Source: Cylindrodendrum hubeiense | Taxonomy: Eukaryota > Ascomycota > Sordariomycetes > Hypocreales > Nectriaceae | Length of the DNA stretch: 53,657 nt | NCBI GenBank assembly: GCA_014621425.1 | Contig: JAANBB010000281.1 | Span: forward strand, 1-53,657 | Direction of reading: 5' to 3' | Shown: one piece after another, positions 12,496 through 24,751 of the stretch | Layout: the number at the start of each line of letters is the position of its first letter | How positions within the stretch are numbered: position 1 is the first letter of the stretch | The notes under the pieces: generated by a model | The model's database searches: none | What the model was told of the DNA's origin: nothing | Seen by the model: only the letters and a program-made list of their open reading frames with translations | Position numbers and translations under genes: made by a program

Positions 12496-13700
12496 AATAG
12501 TAACGGCACTGAGGCTGGTGATATTGGTAAGAACGAAATCATGGATAACGCAACAATCACGTAATAGGATGGATTCCCCAGGTTACTGACCGTCTTGGCC
12601 TGATTATACAAGTGCAGATAGTATTGTATTTTCTAAGAAGGACGATTGTATTTACTGGTTAAGTAAAGAAGCATGGTTTCTTTACGAGTGAGTAATGCAA
12701 TCCAGTCTGTGTTGTGGCCTACCCAGTCTATACTATTAAATCAGCGTGGGTTAGTTATGATCTTGGGTTGGGTATTAGATAGGAATATATGAGTTTTTCT
12801 CTTTTAGATATAGTTTACTTTGATATAAGACTATCTTAATCCAACCCCAGAGCTGAATCACGACCTCCTAACTACCTACATGATAATTGATAATCCCATC
12901 CAATGTCTTCATAATCAGTACCCTTCAAGCGGAACTACCTGGATTCCCGATTCTGTAGGTGTGTATACAGCAGCCACATAGACCAGCTACATAGACCGCC
13001 AAGACATATGAACTCAGTCTTTGCAACACTCTCTCGAGATCCAGAGAAGTTTCTCTTTTCGGTGTTGGATGATCATCACTGTTCTGTCACTGGCCTGTCG
13101 ATTTTCCCCTGATGCCCAAGTCCCCCACGGATGGGCTTATCCACGTGATCATCCGCCCATCCACCCATCCAACAATGACCACCATCAACATCTCGACTCG
13201 AGGAAGGAACCAACAACGCCAGAATCAGCCCAGCTCCCCCACCTTCCACGCATTCCCCCAGAGCCAAAGTACCTACATAAACAAATTAGCAGTGCCCATC
13301 TGGTACCTAATGATGAATAATATGTACTTTTCATGACTGAAAAACGATAACCATTGCTAAAAACAAAGGTTCATCACTCTACTACAGAACCGCGACTGAA
13401 GGCGGTCTGTTCAGCGGAGTGGGCGAGAGTTTATGGCAGACCGGGATGTCCAGTAATGGCTCCCATTTTTGCCAGGTGCTCGTAGGGGACGAGAGTAGTT
13501 TTTTTTGTCCTTCTTTTAGTGAAATTGACTGATTTTATGTTGCGCGCTGGACGAAGAAGCCTTCCATGGTGGACTCCTGAAGGTTTGGGTCATAGAGGTA
13601 CCCAGTACCTCTCCGATGTACCTTTGCTCTTCCCAGACAGACCCGGATGGCCGAACGGTCATGACCTGCTTCATTTACCAGGCGTTAAACCTCTGTGCTG
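12496..13700. repeat. Segmental duplication, left copy
   Basis: Scattered but collinear similarity joins this stretch with about 14386-15060. Shared blocks include GAACTCAGTCTTTGCAACACTCTC (13013 and 14709), the CATCATCACTGTTC..TCA.TGGCCTG block (13070 and 14765), AATGATGAATAATA (13308 and 14825), TTGCGCGC..G (13539 and 14919) and GAGGTAC..TGCCTTTGCTC-type sequence (about 13597 and 14985). Both copies start beside 5S sequence. The copies differ by many substitutions and indels, so the duplication is old. No gene is supported within. Confidence 0.7.
12571..12652 (-). pseudogene. Decayed 5S rRNA-like sequence
   Basis: Near the 5S pair the plus strand shows GGATTCCCC.GGTTACTGACCG and later TTTTCTAAGA.GACGATTGTAT. 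These are in the same order as the two conserved ends of the minus-strand 5S genes, but the middle is scrambled and shortened. I read it as an old decayed 5S copy; the call is tentative. Confidence 0.4.
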
Positions 13701-14351
13701 CTCTTCGATTCCAGGACGAGGTCGCAAGAGGCATCATCACCTGCACTCGTTGAGTTCTATCAGTGCGTTGGGTTCGGGATTCTATACCCCGCCAACCTGC
13801 GCAGTCTTATTTTGGTGAATTTACGACCAACGGTCGCATCGCACGCTAGTGAGAAACGAAGTACACTCAAGCGCGCCCAGATTGTGTGTGGGACCAGGTA
13901 CACTGATTGCGTTGCCTGGGAATGGCCCGCTTCGACCTGGCGTCGCAGTCTTGGTACCAGGGCTCGCTCTGAACAAAGTTGCCATGATGTGGAGCCAAGA
14001 CTAATGCTGCTTCAAAAACTTTGAGCAGTGGGCATCTACATTCCCTCATAGTTTGCGGCATTGAGCCTCGGTGCTGATGTTTAGGTTGTATCCCAGCCAA
14101 GTCCATTACACGTTCAACGTAAATAGATGCTTAGGAGCCGCTCTAAGAGGGCTCAGTGAGTCTAATCTCTGCACGCGGTAAGTGAACGCTTTGCAATACT
14201 ACGTGGCCTACCCTTAATACTCCTGCCTTGCACCCTGGTGAACAAGCCCTTAAGTTCATGGTTATCCGGGAATGAAAACCCATGTCTCCAATTTTAGACG
14301 CCATGATCGCAGAAAATAGAGACACTTGGGCAGAAGGTAGGAACTTGAAGA

Positions 14352-14385
14352 GATCCCGTACTCTCTAAGAACAATGATCGTATGT
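14352..14385 (-). pseudogene. Truncated 5S rRNA fragment (first 34 nt)
   Basis: On the minus strand the sequence begins ACATACGATCATTG and runs to TACGGGATC, then similarity ends abruptly. It matches the first 34 nt of the intact 5S genes with several substitutions. The break point, just after GGGATC, is the same as in the fragment at 28184. Confidence 0.7.
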
Positions 14386-15060
14386 GCGGATTATGACATC
14401 GAGTCTGGTTACATTCGTGAGAATATGATCTCATGGACTGTTAATGGAAAAGAAATGGGTATCAGTAGCGACCCTCCAGCTATGACTGAAAGATAATGTC
14501 CCTTCCCCAAGAACTTTGTCCTGACGAAACCGCTGCTTGGTTGCTCGCCTCATCTAAATCTACGGAGCCGAATCCACGACCTATTGCCACACGACAGCCG
14601 ACAATCCCACCCGATATCTTCCTACAATAGCATCCTTGGAGCTGTAACTACCTAGATTCCTGATTTGCAGGCGTGAAAAGAGCAGCCAAACGGATCGCCA
14701 GGACTTGCGAACTCAGTCTTTGCAACACTCTCATGAGATGCAGAGCTCTGATCAGAGTGCTGCATCATCATCACTGTTCAGTCAATGGCCTGCCAATTTC
14801 CCCCCAAGAGCCCATCTGGAACCCAATGATGAATAATACAGTAGCGACAACTTAGGGCGGTAGGCCACCGATGCTAACAGATTCAGCACTGGAACCGCAT
14901 CAGAGGTGTCTCTTTTATATTGCGCGCCAGGCGACGAAGCTTTGCGAGATGCCTTGGTGTGAACGCTCGAAGGTTTGCGTCGTAGAGGTACTTCTTCTGC
15001 CTTTGCTCTACCCAGACCTGAAGGATCGAATGGTGCCACAGTCTTTCCACAATAACCTCT
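14386..15060. repeat. Segmental duplication, right copy
   Basis: Partner of 12496-13700 (shared blocks are listed there). It begins directly at the 5' end of the truncated 5S fragment, as the left copy begins at the 5' end of 5S copy B. This suggests a 5S locus with its upstream flank was duplicated and one 5S was later broken. Confidence 0.65.
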
Positions 15061-15729
15061 GGTAAGTGCTCATTCGCAAATATTCTGCTGCATCCCATGT
15101 AGTCGCGTTTAGTCTGGGCACAGGAAAAGAGTTGGAAGACTTTTCTACTATAGATGAATCAACCCGTGGCATGCTTGCGCCATTGCTGTAAAGTGGTCCA
15201 GAAAGATGTGTAACTTCTTATAAACTCACCCTCAGGATGGCGTACCTTGTTAATAAAGGTTTCAACATGGGTGGCGGAAAGGTCCATGACTCACGAATGG
15301 TGCGCATTAAACTTTTTGCACTGTTTCACGAGATTAGGTAGAAAGGTTTCATCCATCAAGACGCGCGTTCTTGGTCAGAGTGCGCATTGGTTTTGTGGCA
15401 GGCCGCAACTATAGCCCGATGTCCAGATAAATGTGGACCATGATCTTGGGAAACTTTATGCTGGGTTTAGCATATGAACGCAAATATCCACTACTACCTT
15501 GTGCTGCTCTGGTCGATCTGAGAAGATATCGACTACGCGTATCAACCTTTCCATATCTCTTCATTGGCTAGCTGTCTTATTCGTGGGCTCCCAAAAAATG
15601 ACGGCCCAGGTCTCGACCTTGGAGGCCGTGGCCACAGAAAGTAGAGGCCCTTGAACATAAGGCAAGAGCTTGACGTGATCCCGTATGGGATCATATCCAC
15701 AGGAACAGAGATATCAGAAGGTAAAAAAA
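15061..15729. other. Gene-poor spacer with 5S-spacer remnants
   Basis: No gene is supported. Around 15673-15722 the plus strand reads GATCCCGTAT then GGGATCATATCCACAGGAAC.GAGATATCAG. The first piece matches the 5S interior and the second the 5S-to-5S spacer at 12320-12353, with the intervening 5S portion missing. It is probably a deleted second gene of a two-gene 5S unit upstream of copy C. Confidence 0.5.
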
Positions 15730-15848
15730 ACATACAACAGTGGGGATTCCCCGGTCGTCACCGACCCGAGTACTAATCCACCGCTTCTCAGTTTGACTAG
15801 GGGAGAGCGGACGGGATCCCGTATTTTCTAAGAGCTATGGTCGTATGT
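15730..15848 (-). rRNA. 5S ribosomal RNA gene, copy C
   Basis: A complete 119-nt minus-strand 5S gene that differs from copies B and D by one base (AGAAAATAC instead of AGAGAATAC). The terminator on the sense strand is a run of eight T. It lies between the duplicated region and the kinase gene, about 150 bases downstream of the kinase stop. Confidence 0.92.
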
Positions 15849-15995
15849 GCTTGGTGGTGAGGCACAACCGACCTGTAAGCCCGAGGGACTGTGTTGTTGT
15901 CCTGTCAATGAAGTCCTCAGCTTATCTGTAGCCTTCATTATTTATTCCCCAGGGATCATGGACATTGTAATCTCATATCTCAGATAAAGTTCGAT

Positions 15996-17985
15996 CTAAG
16001 CTGACCTATTTATGCGCCATTGCGTGGTGATTTCCCCCATCGACTTCAGAATTTCATCCATGCCGGTCCCTATCCTTTCGATCTCCGCCAAACCCTCCAT
16101 TGTTTCTGGAATACCCCCCTCACTCATATGGGAATCCCATACACGTATCTGTCTATGCACCTCGGCTAGAATAGCATCGCTCTGGGAGATCAGCTCCTGC
16201 TGCTGGGCTTGTGAAATCTTGTCCGTCGACTTTCCCATGGCAGCTATCTCTCTTTCCATGAATTGAACTTTCCTCATTAGTGCAATTGATACCTCTATAT
16301 CGTCCGCTGTAGCGCTCTCGCCACCCAAGTCATTCTGCCGTAGTTCGAGATTGGATCTTTTGCCATTTTTGCGTGCTTTGCGGAATGGATTGTTGGTCTC
16401 AAGATTTGTGGCTGTTTGATCAGGTGATTGTGTGGCAGGCTCTACGACTGAGCGCCGGGGTATGAGGTCGATGGGATCATCTGTAATTGTATGGGGGCTT
16501 GGATCCTTCGGTGGTGGATTAGGAGTCGCGATCTCGTTGGTAATATTCATGGTCTGGATATCACTAATCAGATCACCGACAACTGCATGATGAGTAGGAC
16601 GACTTGGGGGAGCATTGGGGCCTGGCATCATTATGTTGTCCTCCGGCGGCTGCAATTTCTGATTCGGAAATTGAGCCGGATTCACTGTGAGACTTGGTTC
16701 TCGAGCGTTGGAAGTGTTGCTTAGACTGTGGTACGCAGTTTGCTCCGCAGTTGTGAACATGGCAGTGCTCCATTGAGCTGTGTCTTCAAAGGGTGTCACT
16801 GGCCCCGTCACCGACGAAGATGAGTCGGGCCAGTTGAACTCCTGCGGTGTCTCGGAACTAACAACTGGCTCTTCAAGCAGCGATTGGACCCATGGATGAG
16901 CACTGGCTTCGCGAGCTGTTAGACGATGACCTGGATCGGCCATCATAGACTTGGCGACGAATTCGCAACAGTCCTGGCTCGCGCCAACAGCTGTTAGTTC
17001 AGACACAGGGAATGCCTGCCCGCGGACAACATAACCGAATAGATCCTGCCTCGTCAAGAAAGCAGAGCGCTTAGATACCATGCGAAACAAGAGCTCGCCC
17101 AGAGCCCACACATCAACAGCAGAAGTGTAGAAGGAATCGGACGATGTAGAGCTCTGGCTGACGATAAAGCCAATGACTTCGGGAGCTAAATAGCCCTCGG
17201 TGCCTATCATGGTGCGAAGAACAGTATTCTCTTGCTCCGCACGCTTTGTGATGCCAAAGTCGGCGATTTTAACCCACCAGTCTGGATCGGGCTGGCAGAC
17301 GAGGATATTCTAAACCGACCGTGAGCCATTGCGTTAGTGCCCTGACTGAGTAGAGTCGCATTAAAATGCGCGAGTTAATGAGATTGCTTACAGCTGGTTT
17401 CAGGTCCCGGTGAGTGAAGCCGTTGTCATGCATATATCCCAGGCCTTCGACTAGCTGAGCGGCGATGTCTTTCACCTGGGCTTCGGGAAAGGGCCGGTTT
17501 AAATACTTTTGAAGATCGCCATGCTGAAGGTACTCCATTGCGATAAATACCATATGCTCAGACTCGTACCAGCCGTAGCACTCGACGAAGCAGTGGACAT
17601 ACTTTCACCAAGTCAGCTAACATGCAGTGAGTTGTGATAAGCCCAAACGGAAGCGCACTTTCTCATGAGAAAACTTGGCCACGGCCTCCAACTCTCTCGA
17701 GTAGTCAATAAATGAAACGGCGGAGTTTTTGTCTATCTCTTTTACTGCACGAAGCTTGCCGGTGGCAGGTCCGGCGACGCAGCCCTCGAGCCATACACGG
17801 CCAAACGTGCCGTTACCGAGCTCTTTTTCTCGTCGCCATGTTTCCTCCACGCGAATCCTGCGTCTGCGACCGGATTGCACTGGCGTGGAATAAATAGCAT
17901 GCTGGGTAGCGCCGCCGGGGAGAAAGCGGGTGGTAAGTTGAGAGTCGCGGACGAGGTCAGAGTGGCGGGGACTCTGCTGAGCCAT
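15996..17985 (-). CDS. Serine/threonine protein kinase
   Basis: Three exons, complement(17659..17985, 17392..17601, 15996..17309), give 616 residues. The start is the ATG at 17983-17985 (MAQQSPRHSD); the frame upstream has no other ATG. A complete kinase domain lies at about residues 60-345: glycine loop LGNGTFGRVW, ATP-site Lys in LRAVKEIDK, catalytic loop THRDLKPANILV, metal-binding DFG in IADFGITKRA, and GTEGYLAPEV with VDVWALGELLFR. All catalytic residues are present, so it should be active. The last 270 residues are Ser/Pro-rich and end in a probable coiled coil (MRKVQFMEREIAAMGKSTDK region). Similar kinases are expanded in filamentous fungi; the substrate is unknown. It is head-to-head with the Hsp70-like gene, 591 bases between start codons, so co-regulation is possible but not shown. 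Confidence 0.9.
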
Positions 17986-18576
17986 GGTCGGTTCAGGCAA
18001 GGTGGAATATGGTGCGGGGAACTTCACGACGCTGCCAAGGCCGGGTCGCCTGGGGTTTGGGTGATAGTGAGGCGATCACGTAGATGAAGAGTGAATCAGC
18101 GTTCGTACTCCACCACGCGGACAGGATTAGAGGAGGTAGGAGATGGCAATAATTGGAACAGAAACAGGCGGAAATGAAGCGCGCAATTGAACGCAGGCGA
18201 TGGTGGAAGAGGAGGCGGCAACACCAGCACTCAGCCGCACAGGGCTTGCGGGAGGCTTCGAGAGACTGATTTGATTGGGCTACATTTACGGCGCCAACCA
18301 TCCGCCCGTTGATCGCTTCATTTCCTTCGCTAGTTGCCGAGCTTCCCCCTCTTTCTCCTTCAATGCCATGCTCAACGATTGTCCGGCAGTGTAATACGAA
18401 CCGCCGAGAGAGGAGACTGAGAGGGGCATTGTAACATGACTGACCAACCACTAAAACTGTACAGGCCGCAGCCATTTCCGCTCACTTTCGATCATTGGAC
18501 GACATTGTGAGCTCAATCGATAGCCCCCTCGCCTTTTCCTTCCCATTGCATTTTTGAGATCACCCGCGCCACGACT
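17986..18576. promoter_or_regulatory. Shared divergent promoter of kinase and Hsp70-like gene
   Basis: This 591-base region separates the two start codons. It must hold both promoters. I see no unambiguous TATA box or perfect heat-shock element array; low confidence in any single site. Confidence 0.45.
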
Positions 18577-21067
18577 ATGGCAAGGGCGGACGGATACAGG
18601 GCGCCTCCTCCGTCTCCGATGACAGGACAGGAGCGACGACTTGTGGTTTGCGTCGATTATGGGGCAACATACAGTGGTGAGTGGATAGACTCCCAACGAA
18701 TTTGGCCCCTTCGTCAAATTGAAGCTTATTGACGTATGAGGTTCGCAGCCGCTGCCTGGGCTCTGACGACAAAAGAGGCTGCAGCCGTGGACGACATTCA
18801 CGTCGTCCGAAAGTGGGGAAAATACTTTGCGGATAAGGTGCCATCCTCGTACGCATACTCACCCAATGGAAACACCTGGGGCTATGGGGTTGGGAACGGG
18901 GCCCAAGGGATCCGATGGTCAAAGCTGGGATTGGGGCCTAAAAGCCGACTCGAAGCTTTCACTGAGTTGCGGCGTGCTGTCGAAGATGCTCGACTGAGGA
19001 TTGGTTGCGATGCCAAGCAACAGGGCGAGATTCCCGCTCACAAGCTGAAGAGCCCTTCAGATGTCGCTACTGACTATCTCACTGAAATTGCAACCTGCGT
19101 TCTTCAGGATGTTATTGCCAACAACGATCCCCAGATTATAAAGCAGCTCCCTCTAGATCTTGTCATTACACATCCAGTGGTAGGTATTCGCTGTCTTCGA
19201 CACTAGGCATGATCGCTGATTGTCTGCAACAGCATTGGGATTATAAAGCTCAGAACATGCTCTTTAGAGCTGCGAATTCTGCGTTTCAGAAGGCACTCCG
19301 GAGAGTCTCGTCTGGAAACGACAACCCCTGGGCTCATGGAACTATCCGCCTCACTACGGAACCTGCGGCGTGTACCCAGTATATGATACGAATATTACAG
19401 GATCAAGGCCTAAATAAGCTTAAGAATGTATGATCGCAACTCTAATATATACTTCCGTTTGGGGCTAATCCAACCTACAGGGAAGTTGCTTCACAGTAGT
19501 CGATGCTGGCGGCGTTACGATCGTGAGTTTATGCCACTGTTGAAAGAACCGTGTCGTGCCTCAGCTGATGTCAAAACGGAAAGGACTCGGTTTCATATTC
19601 CGTGGAATATCTGTCGCCATTATTGGAACTCAAAAGAATTACCAAACCCCACAGTTAGTACTGATTCTGTCTTAACATACCCACACGCCAGTGCAATCTC
19701 ACCACCTCTTGTTCAGGTGTTAGATGCGGTGCCTCGCGCATTGATGATTCCTTTATGCGGGAACTTCTTCCGCAGATACTCGGCGAAGGCTACATCAAGC
19801 TACTTAACGACTCGGAGACGGAGCAGAATGACAAGGAGCTTCCATTTGTTCCCACCAGTCCCGAGCTTCAAGTCATGATGGACCGGTTTCAACCGATCAA
19901 GAACCAATTCTCTGGTCCCTGGGACCCAGATCAGCGAAGCCGCGAGATCGCCCTCAGCATCATCGCTGGGTTTGGCGACATGGGCTTTGCGACAGGTGGC
20001 GTTCAGAACGGCAAGGTCCATATCCCGAGGTATTTAGTACCCCCTCAAGGCCAGCTACATCTGGCGGTGACTTATGTACTGCGTTAGCCCGAAACTAGAG
20101 GCAATGTTCCGAGCATCTACTGAAGGAGCTATTGACCTTATTAGAAGACAGATCAAAGAGATCAAGAGCAAACACAGAATACTCCAGGTACAGTGGTGAA
20201 CTGGGAATTTTAGCTGGTTGACATGATGTATTAATGGTCATCTTTAGGCAGTCTTTCTATGCGGTGGATTCTCGAACAACTCGTATTTTTACAAATGTCT
20301 AGAAGATTTCTCAAAGCATGCAATGTTTCAGTTAATCAGAGCGAAAGACCTAGACAGGTGAGTGCTGTTGCGCTGTCAGCATTCTGCTCCCATCTGACAA
20401 AGCACAAAGTTGGTCCCCTGTGGCTCAGGGAGGTGTTTTAATGGGACTTGGAATCGGTTGTGAGCGACCAGCGCTATGTGAGCCGTGTCCATACCACATC
20501 GGAGTCGTTGTTGCTGAGCGTTGGGCCGATCGCCATCACCTTTCGACCCAGATATGCAAGGATGGGCTTGATAATGTCACGGGGGAGTATGATGACATAA
20601 AATGGCTGATAGCCAAAGGAGATCTAATCTCTCAAGATGAGGGCATTCAGGTCGCCCAGGGCATGGTCCAGAAGTTTGGACAAGGGGAGAAGAAGGCAGG
20701 AACAGTGACAATCGTCTTCACTTCTGGGCAAGGCGCGGAGGAGAAGCTGGAAGATGAGGATGGTACACATGCCTAAAATTGGGTCGAACGGTCGCTTCAG
20801 CTATCCACTGTACTGACATGATTGACAGGCACACGCGACGACGGGGTCCTCACACATGACCTGGCATATGACCTGACGGACGAATATCGGGGCAAATCAA
20901 AGAATACGAAGAACAACTTGAGATCCAACGAGGCAGAGATGCGATTGTCAATCAGCGTCAACCTGCAAAGTGCGCGGATCAGGCTCATTCAGGAAGACGC
21001 ATGGCAAGCTGGTGAGCATAGTCGATGCCTGGACTCGATCGACTTCAGCTTCGAGAGCCCTCCGTAG
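18577..21067 (+). CDS. HSPA12-like Hsp70 family protein, possibly disrupted
   Basis: Exons fitted by frame: 18577-18676, 18749-19179, 19233-19427, 19481-19522, an unresolved section, 19717-20029, 20088-20187, 20248-20357, 20410-20762 and 20829-21067. The protein is a fungal Hsp70/actin-like ATPase of the HSPA12 kind: phosphate-1 motif VCVDYGATYS near the N-terminus, phosphate-2 motif VVDAGGVTI, and adenosine motif VFLCGGFSNNSYFYKCLEDF. The conserved end includes VAQGGVLMGLGIGCERPAL and PYHIGVVVAERW. Such proteins lack the classical DnaK peptide-binding domain. The section 19523-19716 should encode the residues after the phosphate-2 motif, but no combination of obvious splice sites keeps frame or shows the expected Asp-Leu-Ile-type sequence. 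It may be a pseudogene or carry an intron I could not place. Confidence 0.72.
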
Positions 21068-21841
21068 TCTGGATGGGAGGGCAACACGTGAGTAATCTGG
21101 GGTGTGGGGATAATTGGGATACCATGTGTTAATAATTACATATAAAAAAGACGAGATTTATCGCGTGTGACGTGCATCCATATCTGCCCCAACTGGAAGA
21201 TGGACGTTGGACAAGGGCTGCTCCGATTGAAGCGACAGTGTAGTGACGGTCCTTTTCGCTGGGAAGAGCTACTCCAGCATGAGAGGAGCATTGTCACAGT
21301 GGCTATTAGCAAAGCCAGATCGCTGCTCTTAGCCGTCGCTAGCAAGGCCTGAACTGAAGCCATGGCTACCATGTCGGCAGAGCAAAGCCATGTCGCTCTC
21401 GCTGCACGAAGCACAAAGCACAAAGCACGCAGACGAGTGAGCGCAGGCCGCCCCACGTCCCGCCCGCTGTAAGGCTGAGATCCAAGCCCCACTATTTAAC
21501 TAATCTGTACTGCCACCCACTACTGCCACCCACTACTGCCACCCACTATTGCCGCCCACTGCTGCCACCCAACACGATGACATAAGCTCCTGTTCCGGCG
21601 CAGGTCGCCCTAAAGCGGCGCTGCAAGTTTAGGGCGTACGTACAGTCACCCCTCCATTGCCCCTCCATGGACCCTCCAATCACCCCTCCAATCGCCCGCC
21701 CCTCCATGACCCCTCCAGAAATTTTTGAGAGCAAAACCACGAAGTTCTGCGTCACAGTCCACCATCGCCAACGACATCGCTCTTCCCTTGGGATCATTAC
21801 TTCTCACTTGAGATTCTTTTGAAACAATCTAGCAGATCAAG
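21068..21841. other. Intergenic region upstream of GMP synthase
   Basis: This 774-base region contains a 13-base tandem repeat (21510-21574, listed separately) and a degenerate CCCTCCA-rich pyrimidine tract at about 21651-21718. No gene is supported. The tract could be part of the GMP synthase promoter or leader. Confidence 0.5.
21510..21574. repeat. 13-base tandem repeat, five units
   Basis: The unit CTGCCACCCACTA occurs three times exactly and twice with one to three changes, head to tail. Unit length is not a multiple of three and no gene covers it. Confidence 0.85.
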
Positions 21842-24751
21842 ATGGCAGCAAACGCGGACCAGACCGATGCGCCTCACAAGCTCTTTGACGTTAGTCCGAA
21901 TCCATCCATCCAGCTCGCTCGCTGTGCGCTCTGGTCCAAGTTCAAATCTTGCTTCCAGAAGCGATAGAGCCCTGATTCTCCCGCGATAGGCCCGCGATAG
22001 ACTTCTAACTGCTCCTTCTAGACTATTTTGATCTTGGATCATGGATCGCAATACACCCATCTTATCACGAGACGCCTGAGAGAGGTATGCGCATCTTTGG
22101 GAACGTGGATCTAGCGGGACTAACTGGGCAACCGCAGCTCAACGTCCTCGCTGAACTTCTTCCCTGCACCACCAAGTTGGCCGACCTCCCCTTCAAGCCG
22201 CATGGAATCATCTTGTCCGGTGGTATGTTCTGCTCACTTCGCACTTTGCCCCCCCCCCCCCCTCAACATTGGTGGAGAAACCATTCTGACTCACTGTTTT
22301 AGGTCCGTACTCGGTTTACGAAGAGGATGCTCCCCGTACGTTCACATAATTTGGAATTCAAGGGTCCTAATCGGGAACTTGCCCACATCTCCTGACGAGA
22401 GCCCAGAAATACTGACCCTATCCTATTAGACTGTGATCCTGCATTCTTCGATCTTCCAGACACCCCTATCCGTAGGTTTTCCGACGGAACCAGGGCTACC
22501 GTAACATGATGATAACATTCCAGTTTAGTCGGCATTTGCTACGGACAGCAGGAGCTCGCCTGGAGACTTGACCCTAAGAATGTTGTTCGGGGCACTGAGG
22601 TTTGTAACCCACGCGAATATCTAGCCAAGTGTAGTTGCTAAATTCCGAGTAGCGTGAATATGGACATGCAGATGTCATTGCGCACAGCCAGGGTACCCAC
22701 GCTGACAGGCTCTTCAAAGGTCTGGAGGGCGGTATGGAGGTCGTATGTCAAATCTACAAACTCCATTCGCTCTGTCGCCCAGCGGGCTTAGAGTCGAATA
22801 CCATCTCGCCCATCTATGATTGCTAACACAAAAACTAGTACATGTCCCACGGCGATCGCCTAACCCAACTCCCCGAGGGTTTCTCCACCATCGCCACAAC
22901 AAAGAACTCGCCCTTTGCTGGTATTGCACACAAGGAGAAGCCAATCTTCGGCATCCAATTCCATCCCGAGGTGTCCAACACACCCAAGGGCTCCACATTG
23001 CTCTCCAACTTTGCCATTGATATTTGTGGCGGTAAGTCAAGACGTCAACCCCCTGCTCCGTTTTGCCGATTCTAACCCACCCAGCCAAACCTAACTGGAC
23101 CATGTCCACTTTCTGCGGCCAGGAGATTGCCCGTATCCGAAAGCTTGTCGGTCCTACCGCTCAGGTTATCGGAGCCGTCTCTGTATGTGTTTTCAGAGCT
23201 TTATATTATGCCACTCATTCTCAGCCTGAGAAATCCCTTCAGTCATTTTAACGGCAATATTTGAGCAAGACTAACTGTGTCAGGGTGGTGTCGACTCCAC
23301 TGTTGGCGCAAAGCTACTCCAAGAGGCTATCGGAGACCGATTCCACGCAGTGGTATGTACCAACATGATATTCCTCAATCAGGAAGTTGCTCTTTGAATC
23401 TTTCACTTGAGCTAACTGCGGAAACTGGATAGCTTGTCGACAACGGTGTTATGCGCCACCGAGAATGCGAAATTGTCAAGGAGACTCTGACCAAAAAATT
23501 GGGCATCTCGCTCACAGTCGTGGACGCGTCCCAACGCTTCCTCGATGCCCTGAAGGGCGTAGTCGATTCAGAGGTCAAGCGCAAGCGCATTGGCGGTTTG
23601 TTTATTGAACTGTTTGAAGCCGAGGCTCTTAGAATCGAAAAGGAGGCCGAGAACACCCCCAATGCGGGCAAGGTTGAGTGGGTAAGTTTTTCGGATCCCT
23701 TTTGGGCGTAAAACTGTTGATTGTCTTGGCTGCGAGAAGATGACTGGCTAACTTCTAATTTCAGCTCCTCCAAGGCACCTTATAGTGCGTTAACCCTGAC
23801 CCTGTGCGTCCTCGGAATCCCAACTAACCTTGACTAACCCGTAGCCCGGATATCATCGAGTCGATTTCGTTCAAGGGACCTTCCGCTACTATCAAGGTAA
23901 ATAACATCTCCTCAACTTGCTGACATGCACTCTCGGAGCCTGGCTAACTTTCAAAAAGACTCACCACAACGTCGGAGGACTGCCTGAGAAGATGAACTTG
24001 AAGCTCATCGAGCCCCTCAAAGAGTTATTCAAGGACGAGACAAGGGCATTGGGCCGCCAGCTTGGCATCCATGAAGATCTCGTCATGCGGTAGGTGACTC
24101 TCGTGGTATATCCCTACTTTAAATTACCAGCTATCAGATTCATCGCCAAACGGCTTGATGGTATCCGAATGGCGAAAAGTAGACTCGTTTCCATCGTATG
24201 CTAATTTATTACAAGCCACCCCTTTCCCGGCCCTGGCATTGCCATCCGTATTATCGGAGAAGTCACTCCTGATCGCGTCAGAATCGCTAGACAGGCTGAT
24301 CATGTGAGCTCGCCTTTTCCATTATACCCAAGTTTGCACATGTTGACATTGAGTAGATCTACATCAGCATGATCAAGGAAGCCGGCGTCTATAACAAGAT
24401 CAGCCAGGCATATGCTGGACTTGACACAAGCAAGGCTGTTGGTGTCATGGTAAGTTGATTCGCCCCAATCCAAATGACGATTACTAACAAGATAAAACAG
24501 GGTGACAGACGCTATGAGGGATACATTATCATCCTTCGCGCTGTTGTCACCACCGACTTCATGACTGCTGAGCCCTACGACTTCAGCGTGAAGTTCTTGA
24601 GCGAGGTGTCTCGCAGAATCATCAACGAAGTCGAGGGCATCAGTCTGGTCACGTACAATGTCACCAGCAAGCCGTAAGCAAGTCCCAATTCTCTTTTCTG
24701 ACGTTGATGCTAATTTATACCCATAGCCCAAGCACCATCGAGCTTCAATAG
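21842..24751 (+). CDS. gua1: GMP synthase (glutamine-hydrolysing)
   Basis: Eighteen exons fit with unbroken frame and give 540 residues, the normal length: 21842-21889, 22022-22084, 22138-22222, 22303-22335, 22430-22471, 22529-22599, 22653-22742, 22839-23031, 23085-23182, 23284-23352, 23433-23681, 23765-23784, 23845-23896, 23959-24089, 24216-24303, 24357-24449, 24501-24673, 24727-24751. It makes GMP from XMP, ATP and glutamine. The class I amidotransferase half has the nucleophile Cys in [12 protein letters not shown] and the His-Glu pair in GIQFHPEV. The ATP-pyrophosphatase half has the P-loop AVSGGVDST, then [10 protein letters not shown] and RHPFPGPG, and ends VTSKPPSTIELQ. All key residues are present, so it should work. 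Seventeen introns, some exons of only 20-33 bases, are very many for a short filamentous-fungal enzyme gene. Whether it is the sole GMP synthase or a paralogue needs the rest of the genome. Confidence 0.96.
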
